Shown piece by piece: positions 1-7,308 of a DNA stretch of 22,790 bases. A program made the translations under genes and the position numbers. The stretch is from JAGTVG01 sp964389805 (lineage in GTDB: Bacteria > Bacteroidota > Bacteroidia > Cytophagales > Cyclobacteriaceae), in the NCBI GenBank assembly GCA_964389805.1, contig CAYMFU010000187.1, positions 1-22,790 on the forward strand. The letters are read 5' to 3'. Under the pieces are notes generated by a model. The model searched no databases, was not told the origin of the DNA, and worked only from the letters and a program-made list of their open reading frames with translations. The number at the start of each line of letters is the position of its first letter. The stretch's first letter is position 1.

Positions 1-1
1 A

Positions 2-103
2 TCAGATATTTATCTCGTCTATACTGAAAATTATTGGAATAATGATTTTCAAAGCAAGAACAGGGCTTTGGTATTTAAGTTCATTTATTGGTTAAATATC
101 TAA
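2..103 (+). CDS. C-terminal end of a DUF5916-like outer-membrane protein (5' truncated by window edge)
   Basis: An open frame enters from the left edge and stops at TAA 101-103, giving 33 residues with no start inside the window. The tail reads SDIYLVYTENYW, then KNRALVFKF and IYWLNI. This pattern (a 'VYT-N' strand, 'KNRALV', then an aromatic-rich final beta strand) is how many Bacteroidota DUF5916 proteins end; these carry an N-terminal CBM9-like domain and a C-terminal outer-membrane barrel. The assignment rests on a short tail recognised by eye, so another outer-membrane beta-barrel family is possible. The gene continues upstream of the window. Confidence 0.5.
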   Translation, partial: SDIYLVYTENYWNNDFQSKNRALVFKFIYWLNI

Positions 104-262
104 TATTTCGTAATTTCCCTTTTGTATTTTTTTAAGGACGGAATGTGCTTGAAAATTTTCTGTACTATTCAATTTTATAATCTGAAACCAAAATTTATAC
201 GCGTTTTCTTTCTACAATATATCAAATGAACTTCAAACCATTGAATACTAAATGAATAACAT

Positions 263-1150
263 ATGAAATTCTCTGAAACAAGACGAAACTCGATTAAAAA
301 AATAATGGCAGGTAGTGCTATACTTAGCTTACCTTCTCTTTTGTCAAACAGGTTGGAAGCAGCCAATTCAGCTATGGGAAAGGAACTAAGTGAAAAAATC
401 AATCATTCTGCATGCAAATGGTGTTATAATGATATTCCCCTCGAAGTACTATGCGAAAAGGGCAAGGCATTCGGATTACAATCCATTGATCTGGTAGGCC
501 CTAAGGAATGGCCAATTGTCCAGGAATATGGTCTCACATGTGCCATGGGTAACGGAGCAGGTATGGGTATTGCCAGGGGGTGGAATAATCCTGTTTTTCA
601 TGAAAAGTTAATACAAGACTTTATGAACCTGATTCCAGTAGCTGCAAAATACAATATACCTAGTATTATTGTTCTTTCTGGCAACAGGGATGGCATGGAT
701 GATGAAACCGGATTAAAAAATTGTGCAGAAGGCCTGAAAAAGATCATGTCGGAAGCAGAAAAATATAAGGTAAACATCGTTATGGAACTTCTGAACAGTA
801 AGATCGATCATAAAGATTATATGTGCGATCATACGGTTTGGGGTGTAGAATTATGTAATATGATTGGATCTGAGAAATTCAAGCTTCTCTACGATATATA
901 CCATATGCAGATTATGGAAGGTGATGTGATAAGAACGATCAGGGAGAATCATCAGTATATTGCTCATTACCATACCGGAGGTGTACCCGGACGCCATGAA
1001 ATAGACGATACACAGGAACTTTATTACCCGGCCATAATGAAAGCGATCTCTGAAACCGGTTTTACAGGATATGTGGCTCAGGAGTTTGTACCGACCTGGG
1101 ATGATAAACTTGCAGCATTAGAGGATGCTTTAAAGATATGTACTGTTTAA
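263..1150 (+). CDS. Tat-exported hydroxypyruvate isomerase-like / sugar isomerase TIM-barrel protein
   Basis: 295 residues. The N-terminus has a twin-arginine signal (TRRNSIKK at residues 6-13, then a hydrophobic stretch to about residue 28), so the enzyme is probably folded in the cytoplasm and exported by Tat. The rest is a xylose-isomerase-like TIM barrel (AP-endonuclease 2 superfamily). It resembles hydroxypyruvate isomerase (Hyi) most closely, with 'WCYNDIPLE' near residue 53 and 'LYDIYHMQ' at 209-216. The expected metal ligands are present: E175 (VMELLNS), D211, H237 (HYHTGG) and E274 (AQEF). Family members interconvert aldoses and ketoses or 2-keto acids. Export argues against the housekeeping glyoxylate role and for acting on periplasmic sugars; the substrate is unknown. 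The ATG at 263 has no strong ribosome site but captures the whole Tat signal. It is a single gene, convergent with the lipoprotein downstream. Confidence 0.85.
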   Translation: MKFSETRRNSIKKIMAGSAILSLPSLLSNRLEAANSAMGKELSEKINHSACKWCYNDIPLEVLCEKGKAFGLQSIDLVGPKEWPIVQEYGLTCAMGNGAGMGIARGWNNPVFHEKLIQDFMNLIPVAAKYNIPSIIVLSGNRDGMDDETGLKNCAEGLKKIMSEAEKYKVNIVMELLNSKIDHKDYMCDHTVWGVELCNMIGSEKFKLLYDIYHMQIMEGDVIRTIRENHQYIAHYHTGGVPGRHEIDDTQELYYPAIMKAISETGFTGYVAQEFVPTWDDKLAALEDALKICTV

Positions 1151-1167
1151 AAATGTCCTGAAGGATC

Positions 1168-1695
1168 TTACTGGATATGATCAGTATAGCCTTCAGAATA
1201 CATAAGAAGCCTTTCGGTTAACCTGCCTCCCTCAACTTCAGGCCTGTTTTTGTTTTCCAGGTGAAGGAATAGGTAGTAGCCATCCAATTCCGGGAAAACA
1301 TCATCTCTGGGATCATTGTAATTCTGAAACCTGGGATCACCATTTTTCATCCGGAATACTTCGAGTACATAATAAGAAACCGTAAATCCACTGTTGGTAT
1401 CGGTATATGAAATGGAATCCAATCCTATGTAGCTGCCCGGGAATACGTTAAAAGATTCACCGGAATTATCTGAAACACGGACCGTATCAGGTGTAAATAT
1501 ATATTGCAACTTCAGATCGCGGGATTCGTTTTCGCTTATAACATTACCGGTTGAAGGATCCACAATTATATCCGTCTTACTCCACACTTTGAATTGATTT
1601 AAATATAAGGATTCAACAGTGGGAGTAAAGGAGGGTTCTTCTTCACCACATGAAAATATGGAGAATGCAATCAAGGCAATCCAGAGTCTTCTCAT
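1168..1695 (-). CDS. small lipoprotein of unknown function
   Basis: 175 residues. The N-terminus is a lipoprotein signal with cysteine at residue 16 (FSIFSCGEEE). The acidic residues after the cysteine fit the lipoprotein export signal reported for surface lipoproteins of Bacteroidota. The mature part is beta-rich and acidic with many aromatic residues and no recognisable catalytic motif. It holds alternating short strands such as 'VEVFRM'-like segments and ends in a 'RLLMYSEGY' stretch. I do not recognise a family. The gene is monocistronic. Its stop lies 17 bases from the end of the convergent TIM-barrel gene, and its promoter must sit in the 123-base divergent gap before the CotH-like gene. 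Confidence 0.7.
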   Translation of the reverse strand: MRRLWIALIAFSIFSCGEEEPSFTPTVESLYLNQFKVWSKTDIIVDPSTGNVISENESRDLKLQYIFTPDTVRVSDNSGESFNVFPGSYIGLDSISYTDTNSGFTVSYYVLEVFRMKNGDPRFQNYNDPRDDVFPELDGYYLFLHLENKNRPEVEGGRLTERLLMYSEGYTDHIQ

Positions 1696-1818
1696 CTTAA
1701 TTCTTTCATTATTTGCATTCTGGGTTCTTTTATGTAACGCAAAATAGTATATAAAATGTTTATGATTCTAGTCTTTTTGTTAAATTTCTAATAAATTAAA
1801 TATAAATTCCTGAGTACA

Positions 1819-2910
1819 ATGAGAATTCGTTTCTACCATTCAATATTTTTATTCCTTTGCATTTTCTTAAACACTCAGGCCCCGGCTCAGGTATACGATT
1901 TAGATTCCCTTTATAAGAATTCCCCCTCCTTTAAGGCCAATATCGACAATATAAAGGATACCTTCGACCTCTTCAATAATGATGAAATCATGCATGTGCG
2001 GATCATTTCAGACTTCCGGAACCTGATTAAAAGGAAATACCAGGATGAATATCAGCCAGCTGTCCTCGAAACCACCTTATTTGATACAATCACAGTAAAA
2101 AGAGATCTGAAAGTAAAGGCAAGAGGGAATTATCGAAGGAAGACTTGTTCTTTCCCCCCAATAAAGTTAAATTTTCCTAAAAAGCAGGCAATTTTTAGTC
2201 AGATCCAGGAATTCGATAAGATCAAACTGGTTGGGAATTGCAGGGCCGGGGCATTGTATGATCAATACCTGATTCAGGAATACTATGTCTATAAGATGTA
2301 TAATCTATTATCACCTTTCAGCTTTAGGGTTCGTCTGTTGCGTGTAGAATATATAGATACTTCAGGCAAGAAGAAACCCAGGGATAACTATGCGTTTATA
2401 ATCGAACCTACGGATCAAATGGCCAAAAGATTAAATGCTAAGGAATTTGATAGGAAAGGGATTTCTAATCATAGCGTTGATCGAAATATCTCAACCATCA
2501 TGGGTTTGTTCCAGTTAATGGTGGGCAACACTGATTGGAGCATACCCGGGATGCATAATATAAAACTTTTAAGGGTGGCGGATGCGAAATATCCTATGCC
2601 AATTGCCGTTCCCTATGATTTTGACTATTGTGGGATTATTGATGCCCAATATGCTACACCACTTGAAATCTTACCCATTGAAGAGGTAACGGATAGGTTT
2701 TATATGGGAACCTGCAGAGAAATGCAGGAATATGAGGAAGCATTCGAGCTATTTCGTGAAAAACGGTCCCAGTTTGAAGCATTGTTCGCTGATTCTCCAT
2801 ATCTTGTTAAAGGGGGTAAAAATAAACCTCTTAACTACATTGATGGATTTTATCGGATTATTGATGGCAAGGCAAGTGTTAATTCGGTTATTCTTAGAAA
2901 TTGTAAGTAA
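1819..2910 (+). CDS. secreted CotH kinase-like protein
   Basis: 363 residues with a Sec signal peptide (hydrophobic to about residue 22, cleavage near APAQ). Three blocks recall the atypical protein kinase fold of CotH. The first is an 'RGN' turn with basic and aromatic residues at 102-120 (KARGNYRRK then FPPIKLNF). The second is 'MVGNTDWSIPGMHNIKLL' at 234-251, matching the N-x-D-x(6-8)-H-N segment. The third is 'VPYDFDYCG' at 264-272, like the CotH metal-binding Asp motif. In spore formers CotH phosphorylates coat proteins; in Bacteroidota secreted homologues are common and their targets are unknown. The match is distant and based on motif order, so kinase activity is not proven. The gene stands alone, divergent from the small lipoprotein and convergent with the epimerase. 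Confidence 0.6.
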   Translation: MRIRFYHSIFLFLCIFLNTQAPAQVYDLDSLYKNSPSFKANIDNIKDTFDLFNNDEIMHVRIISDFRNLIKRKYQDEYQPAVLETTLFDTITVKRDLKVKARGNYRRKTCSFPPIKLNFPKKQAIFSQIQEFDKIKLVGNCRAGALYDQYLIQEYYVYKMYNLLSPFSFRVRLLRVEYIDTSGKKKPRDNYAFIIEPTDQMAKRLNAKEFDRKGISNHSVDRNISTIMGLFQLMVGNTDWSIPGMHNIKLLRVADAKYPMPIAVPYDFDYCGIIDAQYATPLEILPIEEVTDRFYMGTCREMQEYEEAFELFREKRSQFEALFADSPYLVKGGKNKPLNYIDGFYRIIDGKASVNSVILRNCK

Positions 2911-2937
2911 AAAATACTTTATCCGTATCTGACCTTC

Positions 2938-4317
2938 TCAATTTGCATTTCCTAACTTCCTCAATATATTGATACAATTCACCATCCCCCTTGAATTGTG
3001 ATAGGTAGTCTTCCATGGATGGGCTTTGTTCGCTTTTTGGCTTTTAGGATTGGTATCCAGGCTGCCATTATACCAGCCACCATATTCATGATCGATCTGA
3101 TAGGTCTTCAGGAAATCCCACTGTTTTAAAAAATAACTGTAGTAATCCATTTCATCTTCAGGATATAAGGAGTGAAGTAATAACATACTGTTAAAAGCCT
3201 CTATCTCGCCCCACCAGGCTTTTTTATCATCTATAATCACCATGCTATCCGGTATCATATATTTCCCTTTATCGAAAATACCACCATTTTGTTCGTCCCA
3301 TCCTTTCAAGAGGGTATGGTCGGTCAATTGTTTGATTACCTTAATGGTCCTGTCATCATGGTTCCCTAAGGCTTCGGCTGCTTCAAATAATAAATAGGAG
3401 GTTTCAATATCATGTCCAAAGGTCACATGGCTGCTAAACCATAGTTCTTCACCAGCTATTTCATCCAGTGTATTCCCGGTTACTGGTGTCCAATCTGCTG
3501 TAAAATAAAGAAGAAGATATCCCGGATCGGTTACCATTATATCCCTCACAACATGGAACATCTCCTCCAGTCTTTCCTTAACCAGTTCGTCAGGCCATAC
3601 ATGGTATAAGCTTGTGAGTGCTTCAAGGATATGGATTGAACTGTTGTAGTCTTTCAATCCAATTACCACACGGTCATTTAATTCAGTTTGATAATTATCT
3701 GATCCCAGGACTGGTGAACCATCGCGAAGCAGAAATTCAAAATATCCTCCATTTACAGGATCATGTGCATTCTCTTCTATCCAGTTAAATGATTTTTTAG
3801 CCCATTCCAGAGCTGCAGTTTCCTTTGAGACACTGTAATATTCAGCCAGTCCGTAAATTGCAAATGCCTGTCCATAAATTCTTTTCTCATGAATGTTTTC
3901 TTCAAGAGGAATCCCGTTTTGATCAACGGCAAGATAATATCCCCCTTCTTCTTCATCCCACATCTTACTTGTTAGAAATTTAAAACCATGCCCTGCGTAA
4001 TCCAGGAATTCCCTTTTATCAGGATAGTTCTTATACAGCATGGAAAGTGTCCATATATGTCTGGCCTGGTAAACCAGGTATTTGTCCTGGTTGGGAAGTT
4101 GTTCCCAGTTATAGGAATAATTTGTCAGGTACCCACCATGCTCCAAATCGATAATCCTTGGGTACCACAAATCTATGATGTCCTTGTAAAGACTCTTCTC
4201 AAGGGTATCGGCCATAGAAAGGTAAGGAGATACTGTATCCTTTTCTTTAACTTCTGTACATGAAAATACTAGTGAAAAAATTGTATAAAGAATAAAAATC
4301 TGAAAAATGCTTCTCAT
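2938..4317 (-). CDS. exported AGE-family (N-acylglucosamine / cellobiose-type) sugar 2-epimerase, lipoprotein
   Basis: 459 residues. A lipoprotein signal (LVFSCTEVKEKD, cysteine at residue 20) is followed by a full alpha/alpha-barrel of the AGE family, which epimerises the C2 of reducing-end sugars. The family's histidine motifs are kept: 'SSIHILEAL', 'FGHDIETSYLL', and 'TYHNSR' close to the C-terminus. The family is normally cytoplasmic, as is the second copy at 12215-13408 in this window, so the signal peptide is unusual. It suggests that oligosaccharides such as mannobiose or cellobiose are epimerised outside the inner membrane. An alternative is a non-epimerase glycan-binding or hydrolase-like role; alpha/alpha-barrel families such as GH76/GH88 look superficially similar, but the GHDIE and YHNSR motifs favour AGE. 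It is a single gene, divergent from the Gfo/Idh/MocA gene. Confidence 0.8.
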   Translation of the reverse strand: MRSIFQIFILYTIFSLVFSCTEVKEKDTVSPYLSMADTLEKSLYKDIIDLWYPRIIDLEHGGYLTNYSYNWEQLPNQDKYLVYQARHIWTLSMLYKNYPDKREFLDYAGHGFKFLTSKMWDEEEGGYYLAVDQNGIPLEENIHEKRIYGQAFAIYGLAEYYSVSKETAALEWAKKSFNWIEENAHDPVNGGYFEFLLRDGSPVLGSDNYQTELNDRVVIGLKDYNSSIHILEALTSLYHVWPDELVKERLEEMFHVVRDIMVTDPGYLLLYFTADWTPVTGNTLDEIAGEELWFSSHVTFGHDIETSYLLFEAAEALGNHDDRTIKVIKQLTDHTLLKGWDEQNGGIFDKGKYMIPDSMVIIDDKKAWWGEIEAFNSMLLLHSLYPEDEMDYYSYFLKQWDFLKTYQIDHEYGGWYNGSLDTNPKSQKANKAHPWKTTYHNSRGMVNCINILRKLGNAN

Positions 4318-4680
4318 GGCGGAATGAATTTAAAATTTAAAAGCAAGTTATAATTTTCTATTGAAATAAAGTAAATAATCAGGATTATGATCTAATTAAA
4401 GATTTCATATTTCAAAACGGATATTGACCAGGTTTGAAGAGAGAGATCATGTGAATAAAAATCCTGGTTATCTTCAAGGGAGTAACAAAAGATTGATATT
4501 CAATAAGACAGTTTCTGAAATATTTATAAATTTGAAAGATCCAATAGATCCCTGGCAGGAAGCAGAAAGATTTTTTGATTCTTGATTCATAAGACTGATC
4601 ACCTGGAATTCAGGCAAGACATACAAAAATGATTAATAATTTAAGTTTCATATAAATACTTTTTAAACATATATAAAACT
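4318..4680. other. 363-base divergent intergenic region
   Basis: This AT-rich gap separates the epimerase lipoprotein (minus) from the Gfo/Idh/MocA gene (plus) and must hold both promoters. A TAAATTTG box at 4527-4534 fits the Bacteroidota -7 consensus TAnnTTTG, but no convincing -33 TTTG is correctly spaced. A TACTTTTT box closer to the plus gene is a second weak candidate. The gap also carries a 61-codon frame on the plus strand without ATG, listed separately. No repeat or terminator is visible. Confidence 0.5.
4424..4585 (+). CDS. doubtful small ORF or gene remnant
   Basis: A plus-strand frame is open from 4400 to TGA 4583-4585 (61 codons). It has no ATG; TTG at 4424 would give 53 residues and GTG at 4451 would give 44. 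The deduced peptide looks protein-like rather than random: it contains 'RNPGY'-like 'KNPGYLQGSNK', 'VSEIFINLKDP' and 'PWQEAERFFDS'. I do not recognise it. It could be a short gene with a TTG start, the eroded end of a lost gene, or chance. Confidence 0.18.
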   Translation: MTRFEERDHVNKNPGYLQGSNKRLIFNKTVSEIFINLKDPIDPWQEAERFFDS

Positions 4681-6096
4681 ATGGGAACAAAGAAAAGTTA
4701 TTCAAGACGAAAGTTTGTGAAAGGACTGGCTCAGGGGGGATTAATGGCAGGAGCTGCACCATTTATTGTAACTCGTAAACCATATAAGGAATCCGTGATC
4801 CTGGAGCCTGCAACTATTATTAAAGAAAGTAAAAAAGTATCTTCTAATGACAAGATCCGACTTGGAGTTATTGGAACCGGGATTATTGGTTTCTTCAATA
4901 TCAATTCAGCCTTGTCGGTGAGCGGTGTTGAGCTTGCAGCGGTTTGTGATCTATATGATGGCAGATTAACACACGCAAAGGAAGTTTTTGGGGATCAGAT
5001 AAAGACCACCAGGGACTACAGGGAAATTCTGGCCATGGATGATATAGATGTTGTATTGGTGGCCACTCCAGATCACTGGCATGATATTATTTCAATCGAT
5101 GCCATGAAGGCAGGTAAAGCCATTTACTGCGAGAAGCCTATGGTTCAGGAGGTGAAAGAAGGGCATGAGGTGATAAAAGCTGAAGCAAAATATAATGCAA
5201 AATTCCAGGTTGGTAGCCAGGGTGTGAGTTCAATCCAAATGCAAAAAGCAAAAGAACTTTATGAGGCTGGTGAAATTGGGGATTTGATTTTAGTGGAGGC
5301 GGCATATGATCGACATTCTTCATTAGGCGCATGGCAATATTCCATCCCACCGGATGCATCTCCTGAAACTGTCGATTTTGATACTTTCCTCGGAGATACA
5401 GCCAAAATGCCATACGATCCCATACCATTTTTCAGATGGAGAAACTACCAGCAATTTGGGACAGGTATTGCAGGAGATCTCTTTGTGCACTTATTCTCCT
5501 GGTTGCACTATATTATCAGTTCTGATGGTCCGAATACCATCTATGGATCAGGCGGGACCAGGTATTGGAAAGACGGTCGCGACGTTCCGGATATTCTAAC
5601 CTGCGTGGTGGATTATCCTGAAGCCGCTACTCATAATGCATTTAACATGCAGATCAGGGTGAATTTCGTCGCTGGTGGAGGTGGTGAAGGATCCCTCAAA
5701 CTTGTAGGTTCGGAAGGTACTATAAAATTTGCCGGGAATAGCATCTATTTAACCCGGACTCCTTTTCAGAATAAACCGGAATACGGTGGTTACGATTCTT
5801 TATTCACTTTCCCGAAAGCTGTACAGGAGGAATTTGTGAGACAATATAATCTGAAATACTATAATGTGCCGAAAATGATCAGTGAACCAGGAGAGGTGGT
5901 TTACAACCCACCTGAAGGATACGATGACAGAAACGACCACTGGGCAAACCTGATAGCCGCAGTTAGAGATAATAAACCAATTGTGGAAGATGCAACCTAC
6001 GGACTAAAAGCAGCTGGACCTTCTCTGGCAGCTAATGAAAGTTATTTTAATAAGCGGATCGTTAAGTGGGATCCGGCTAAAATGGTTTACTCTTAA
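4681..6096 (+). CDS. Tat-exported Gfo/Idh/MocA-family oxidoreductase
   Basis: 471 residues. A classic twin-arginine signal (SRRKFVKG at 8-15, then a glycine/alanine-rich hydrophobic region to about residue 30) shows export of the folded, cofactor-loaded enzyme. A Rossmann domain follows, with GVIGTGIIG at 62-70 and CEKP at 150-153, the two hallmark dinucleotide-binding motifs of the family. The C-terminal alpha/beta domain begins around residue 175 and contains 'GDLFVHLFSWLH' (histidines 270 and 276), the usual site of substrate and proton handling. Members oxidise or reduce sugars, inositols or glycosides with NAD(P), often with a tightly bound cofactor when exported. A role in periplasmic 3-keto-sugar or glycoside chemistry is plausible but is inference. 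The gene is followed within 24 bases by a strong terminator, so it is likely monocistronic. Confidence 0.9.
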   Translation: MGTKKSYSRRKFVKGLAQGGLMAGAAPFIVTRKPYKESVILEPATIIKESKKVSSNDKIRLGVIGTGIIGFFNINSALSVSGVELAAVCDLYDGRLTHAKEVFGDQIKTTRDYREILAMDDIDVVLVATPDHWHDIISIDAMKAGKAIYCEKPMVQEVKEGHEVIKAEAKYNAKFQVGSQGVSSIQMQKAKELYEAGEIGDLILVEAAYDRHSSLGAWQYSIPPDASPETVDFDTFLGDTAKMPYDPIPFFRWRNYQQFGTGIAGDLFVHLFSWLHYIISSDGPNTIYGSGGTRYWKDGRDVPDILTCVVDYPEAATHNAFNMQIRVNFVAGGGGEGSLKLVGSEGTIKFAGNSIYLTRTPFQNKPEYGGYDSLFTFPKAVQEEFVRQYNLKYYNVPKMISEPGEVVYNPPEGYDDRNDHWANLIAAVRDNKPIVEDATYGLKAAGPSLAANESYFNKRIVKWDPAKMVYS

Positions 6097-6112
6097 CCTG
6101 ACAATCATCTAT

Positions 6113-6148
6113 AAAAAAAGGCTATTCGATCATCGAATAGCCTTTTTT
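6113..6148. terminator. bidirectional intrinsic terminator
   Basis: A near-perfect inverted repeat has arms at 6120-6130 and 6132-6142 (GGCTATTCGAT and its complement) around one base. It is flanked by seven A on the left and six T on the right, so it reads as a rho-independent terminator from both sides. It lies between the convergent ends of the oxidoreductase gene (stop 6096) and the small secreted gene (stop at 6176) and can serve both. Confidence 0.9.
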
Positions 6149-6175
6149 ACTTGTTTGTTTGAAATTTAGGAAGCT

Positions 6176-6541
6176 CTAATCTTCAATTACTAAATTGCCT
6201 TCAATTATTGAAGCTTTCTGGTATTCCAGCCGGTAATACTTAATATTGTCCACTTTCAGGAGCGGATCCGAAATACTCAGAAAGAATTTGACCATAACGT
6301 CATTACACCTGCCCTGAGTAATGATGCGGTCATTGTGGTCAAGTATGACAAAGATCCGGTTCGGATCAGCTTTTGTGCAAAATACATCCTCGATGTCTAT
6401 TTGATCCAATAACTGGACTGTTGGATCTTCTACATTTTTGATTTCTTCCTGTGCGTAACTGTTTGCATTCGCATAGCCAATCCCTGTAAATATTATGACC
6501 AGGGATAAGATCAAGAGTCGGTTCAGTTTAATATTTTTCAT
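6176..6541 (-). CDS. small secreted protein of unknown function
   Basis: 121 residues. It has a Sec signal peptide: basic start, hydrophobic residues 9-24, and a likely cut near ANA or SYA around residues 27-30. The mature chain of about 90 residues is acidic and probably alpha/beta. It has two cysteines (55 and 79) that could pair in the periplasm, and an 'RIFVILDHNDRIITQG' strand-turn-strand. No family is recognised. It resembles the many short exported hypothetical proteins of Bacteroidota. The gene is alone and its transcript is probably ended by the bidirectional terminator at 6113-6148. Confidence 0.65.
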   Translation of the reverse strand: MKNIKLNRLLILSLVIIFTGIGYANANSYAQEEIKNVEDPTVQLLDQIDIEDVFCTKADPNRIFVILDHNDRIITQGRCNDVMVKFFLSISDPLLKVDNIKYYRLEYQKASIIEGNLVIED

Positions 6542-6647
6542 GGCTATATAATATTTTAGGTTTATTTATCCTTTTACTCTAATTAGTGCGAAGTGTATGC
6601 CAGAAATTATAACATACAGAATATCAGGGCATTGCAAAATTAATATT

Positions 6648-6800
6648 TTAAAAAGGTGTATCGAAATCGTACAGTTCGATAAAAAGTGTATCGGGTACGA
6701 TCTCTATTTGAAGCTCACTGGAGAAAGGGTCTAACCAGGTTTTTAAAAGTGTCCGGTTTTGTAGATCCAGAATACCTTTAATGGAAACCTCAAAAATCAT
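6648..6800 (-). CDS. possible 50-residue protein, maybe the 3' part of a broken small gene
   Basis: An ATG at 6800 opens a 50-codon frame ending at TAA 6648. AGGA sits about nine bases before the ATG. The peptide is acidic and looks coding (IKGILDLQNRTLLKTWLDP, then QIEIVPDTLFIELYDFD). The same frame extends upstream past one TAA (6842-6840) to another ATG at 6881, so the piece may be the end of a 76-codon gene interrupted by a single stop. No family is recognised. The neighbour downstream on the same strand is the small secreted gene, about 107 bases away. Confidence 0.28.
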   Translation of the reverse strand: MIFEVSIKGILDLQNRTLLKTWLDPFSSELQIEIVPDTLFIELYDFDTPF

Positions 6801-6962
6801 TATAATTCCTGCATCATATCCTTTAACGGTGGTTAAGGATTAATTTAAAAGATTGGCATGAAGTGAAAATGTTGTCGACATTATTTATCCGGTCTGTTTT
6901 GCCGGCCATCTAGAATATTTTATTCCTGGATTTATAACCCATACTTTCTCGGGACAATTTGC

Positions 6963-7118
6963 TTACTTATTATAAGAAATGAAAGGTAGAACTTTTTCTA
7001 TAAGCATTAATTTAATACGAGCCTGAATTCCAAATCTCCAATAATCACCACCTGAGTATGGCGGTAGGTAATCGTAATGTTGTTTGTTGATAAAAATTCC
7101 ATAGTAACAGCGTTTCAT
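6963..7118 (-). CDS. doubtful small ORF
   Basis: An ATG at 7118 gives 51 residues (MKRCYYGIFINKQHYDY, then GGDYWRFGIQ); an upstream ATG at 7214 would add a poor, hydrophobic 32-residue extension. The aromatic-rich middle with 'YSGGDYWRFG' could be a fragment of an outer-membrane beta-strand protein, but this is a guess. No ribosome site or promoter supports it, and it may be chance. Confidence 0.15.
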   Translation of the reverse strand: MKRCYYGIFINKQHYDYLPPYSGGDYWRFGIQARIKLMLIEKVLPFISYNK

Positions 7119-7308
7119 AGTTTTTTTCACATAACATGCCAAAAAAAATAAATACTTGATTATTAGACATTTATTGAAAAATGTATAAAATAAGTGGACC
7201 ATTTGTATGTTCAATTGCGAACAAATACAAACTTTAGATGTACGAAACAGAATCGCGAATTAATTGCCAGATATCCAAAGGGCTTATCATGATTGAGCCA
7301 AACTGATA

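Larger units (their letters stand above)
6542..7308. other. 767-base region without a confident gene
   Basis: No long frame is present on either strand. Two short minus-strand ORFs (6648-6800 and 6963-7118) are listed separately with low confidence. The stretch at about 6600-6560 must contain the promoter of the small secreted gene: on the minus strand a TTTTG lies near 6637-6633 with AT-rich boxes downstream, but no box matches the consensus exactly. The stretch downstream of the PhoD-like gene (7308-7230) shows no hairpin with a T-run. The area looks like a mix of regulatory DNA and eroded sequence. Confidence 0.45.

Noticed and set aside
175..402. 75-codon minus-strand frame overlapping the start of the first TIM-barrel gene
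   Set aside because: It is antisense to the Tat signal region of a well supported gene and its peptide has no recognisable features.
1155..1164. Short hairpin TCCTGAAGGA between the first two convergent genes
   Set aside because: Only a four-base stem with a two-base loop and no T-run on either side, so it is too weak to call a terminator.
5138..5599. Frames on both strands inside the Gfo/Idh/MocA gene
   Set aside because: They are shadows of a full-length gene with intact family motifs; no sign of frameshift in the main frame.
6888..6906. CCGG repeated around nine bases near 6889-6905
   Set aside because: CCGG is itself palindromic, so a pair arises easily; there is no longer stem or flanking signal.
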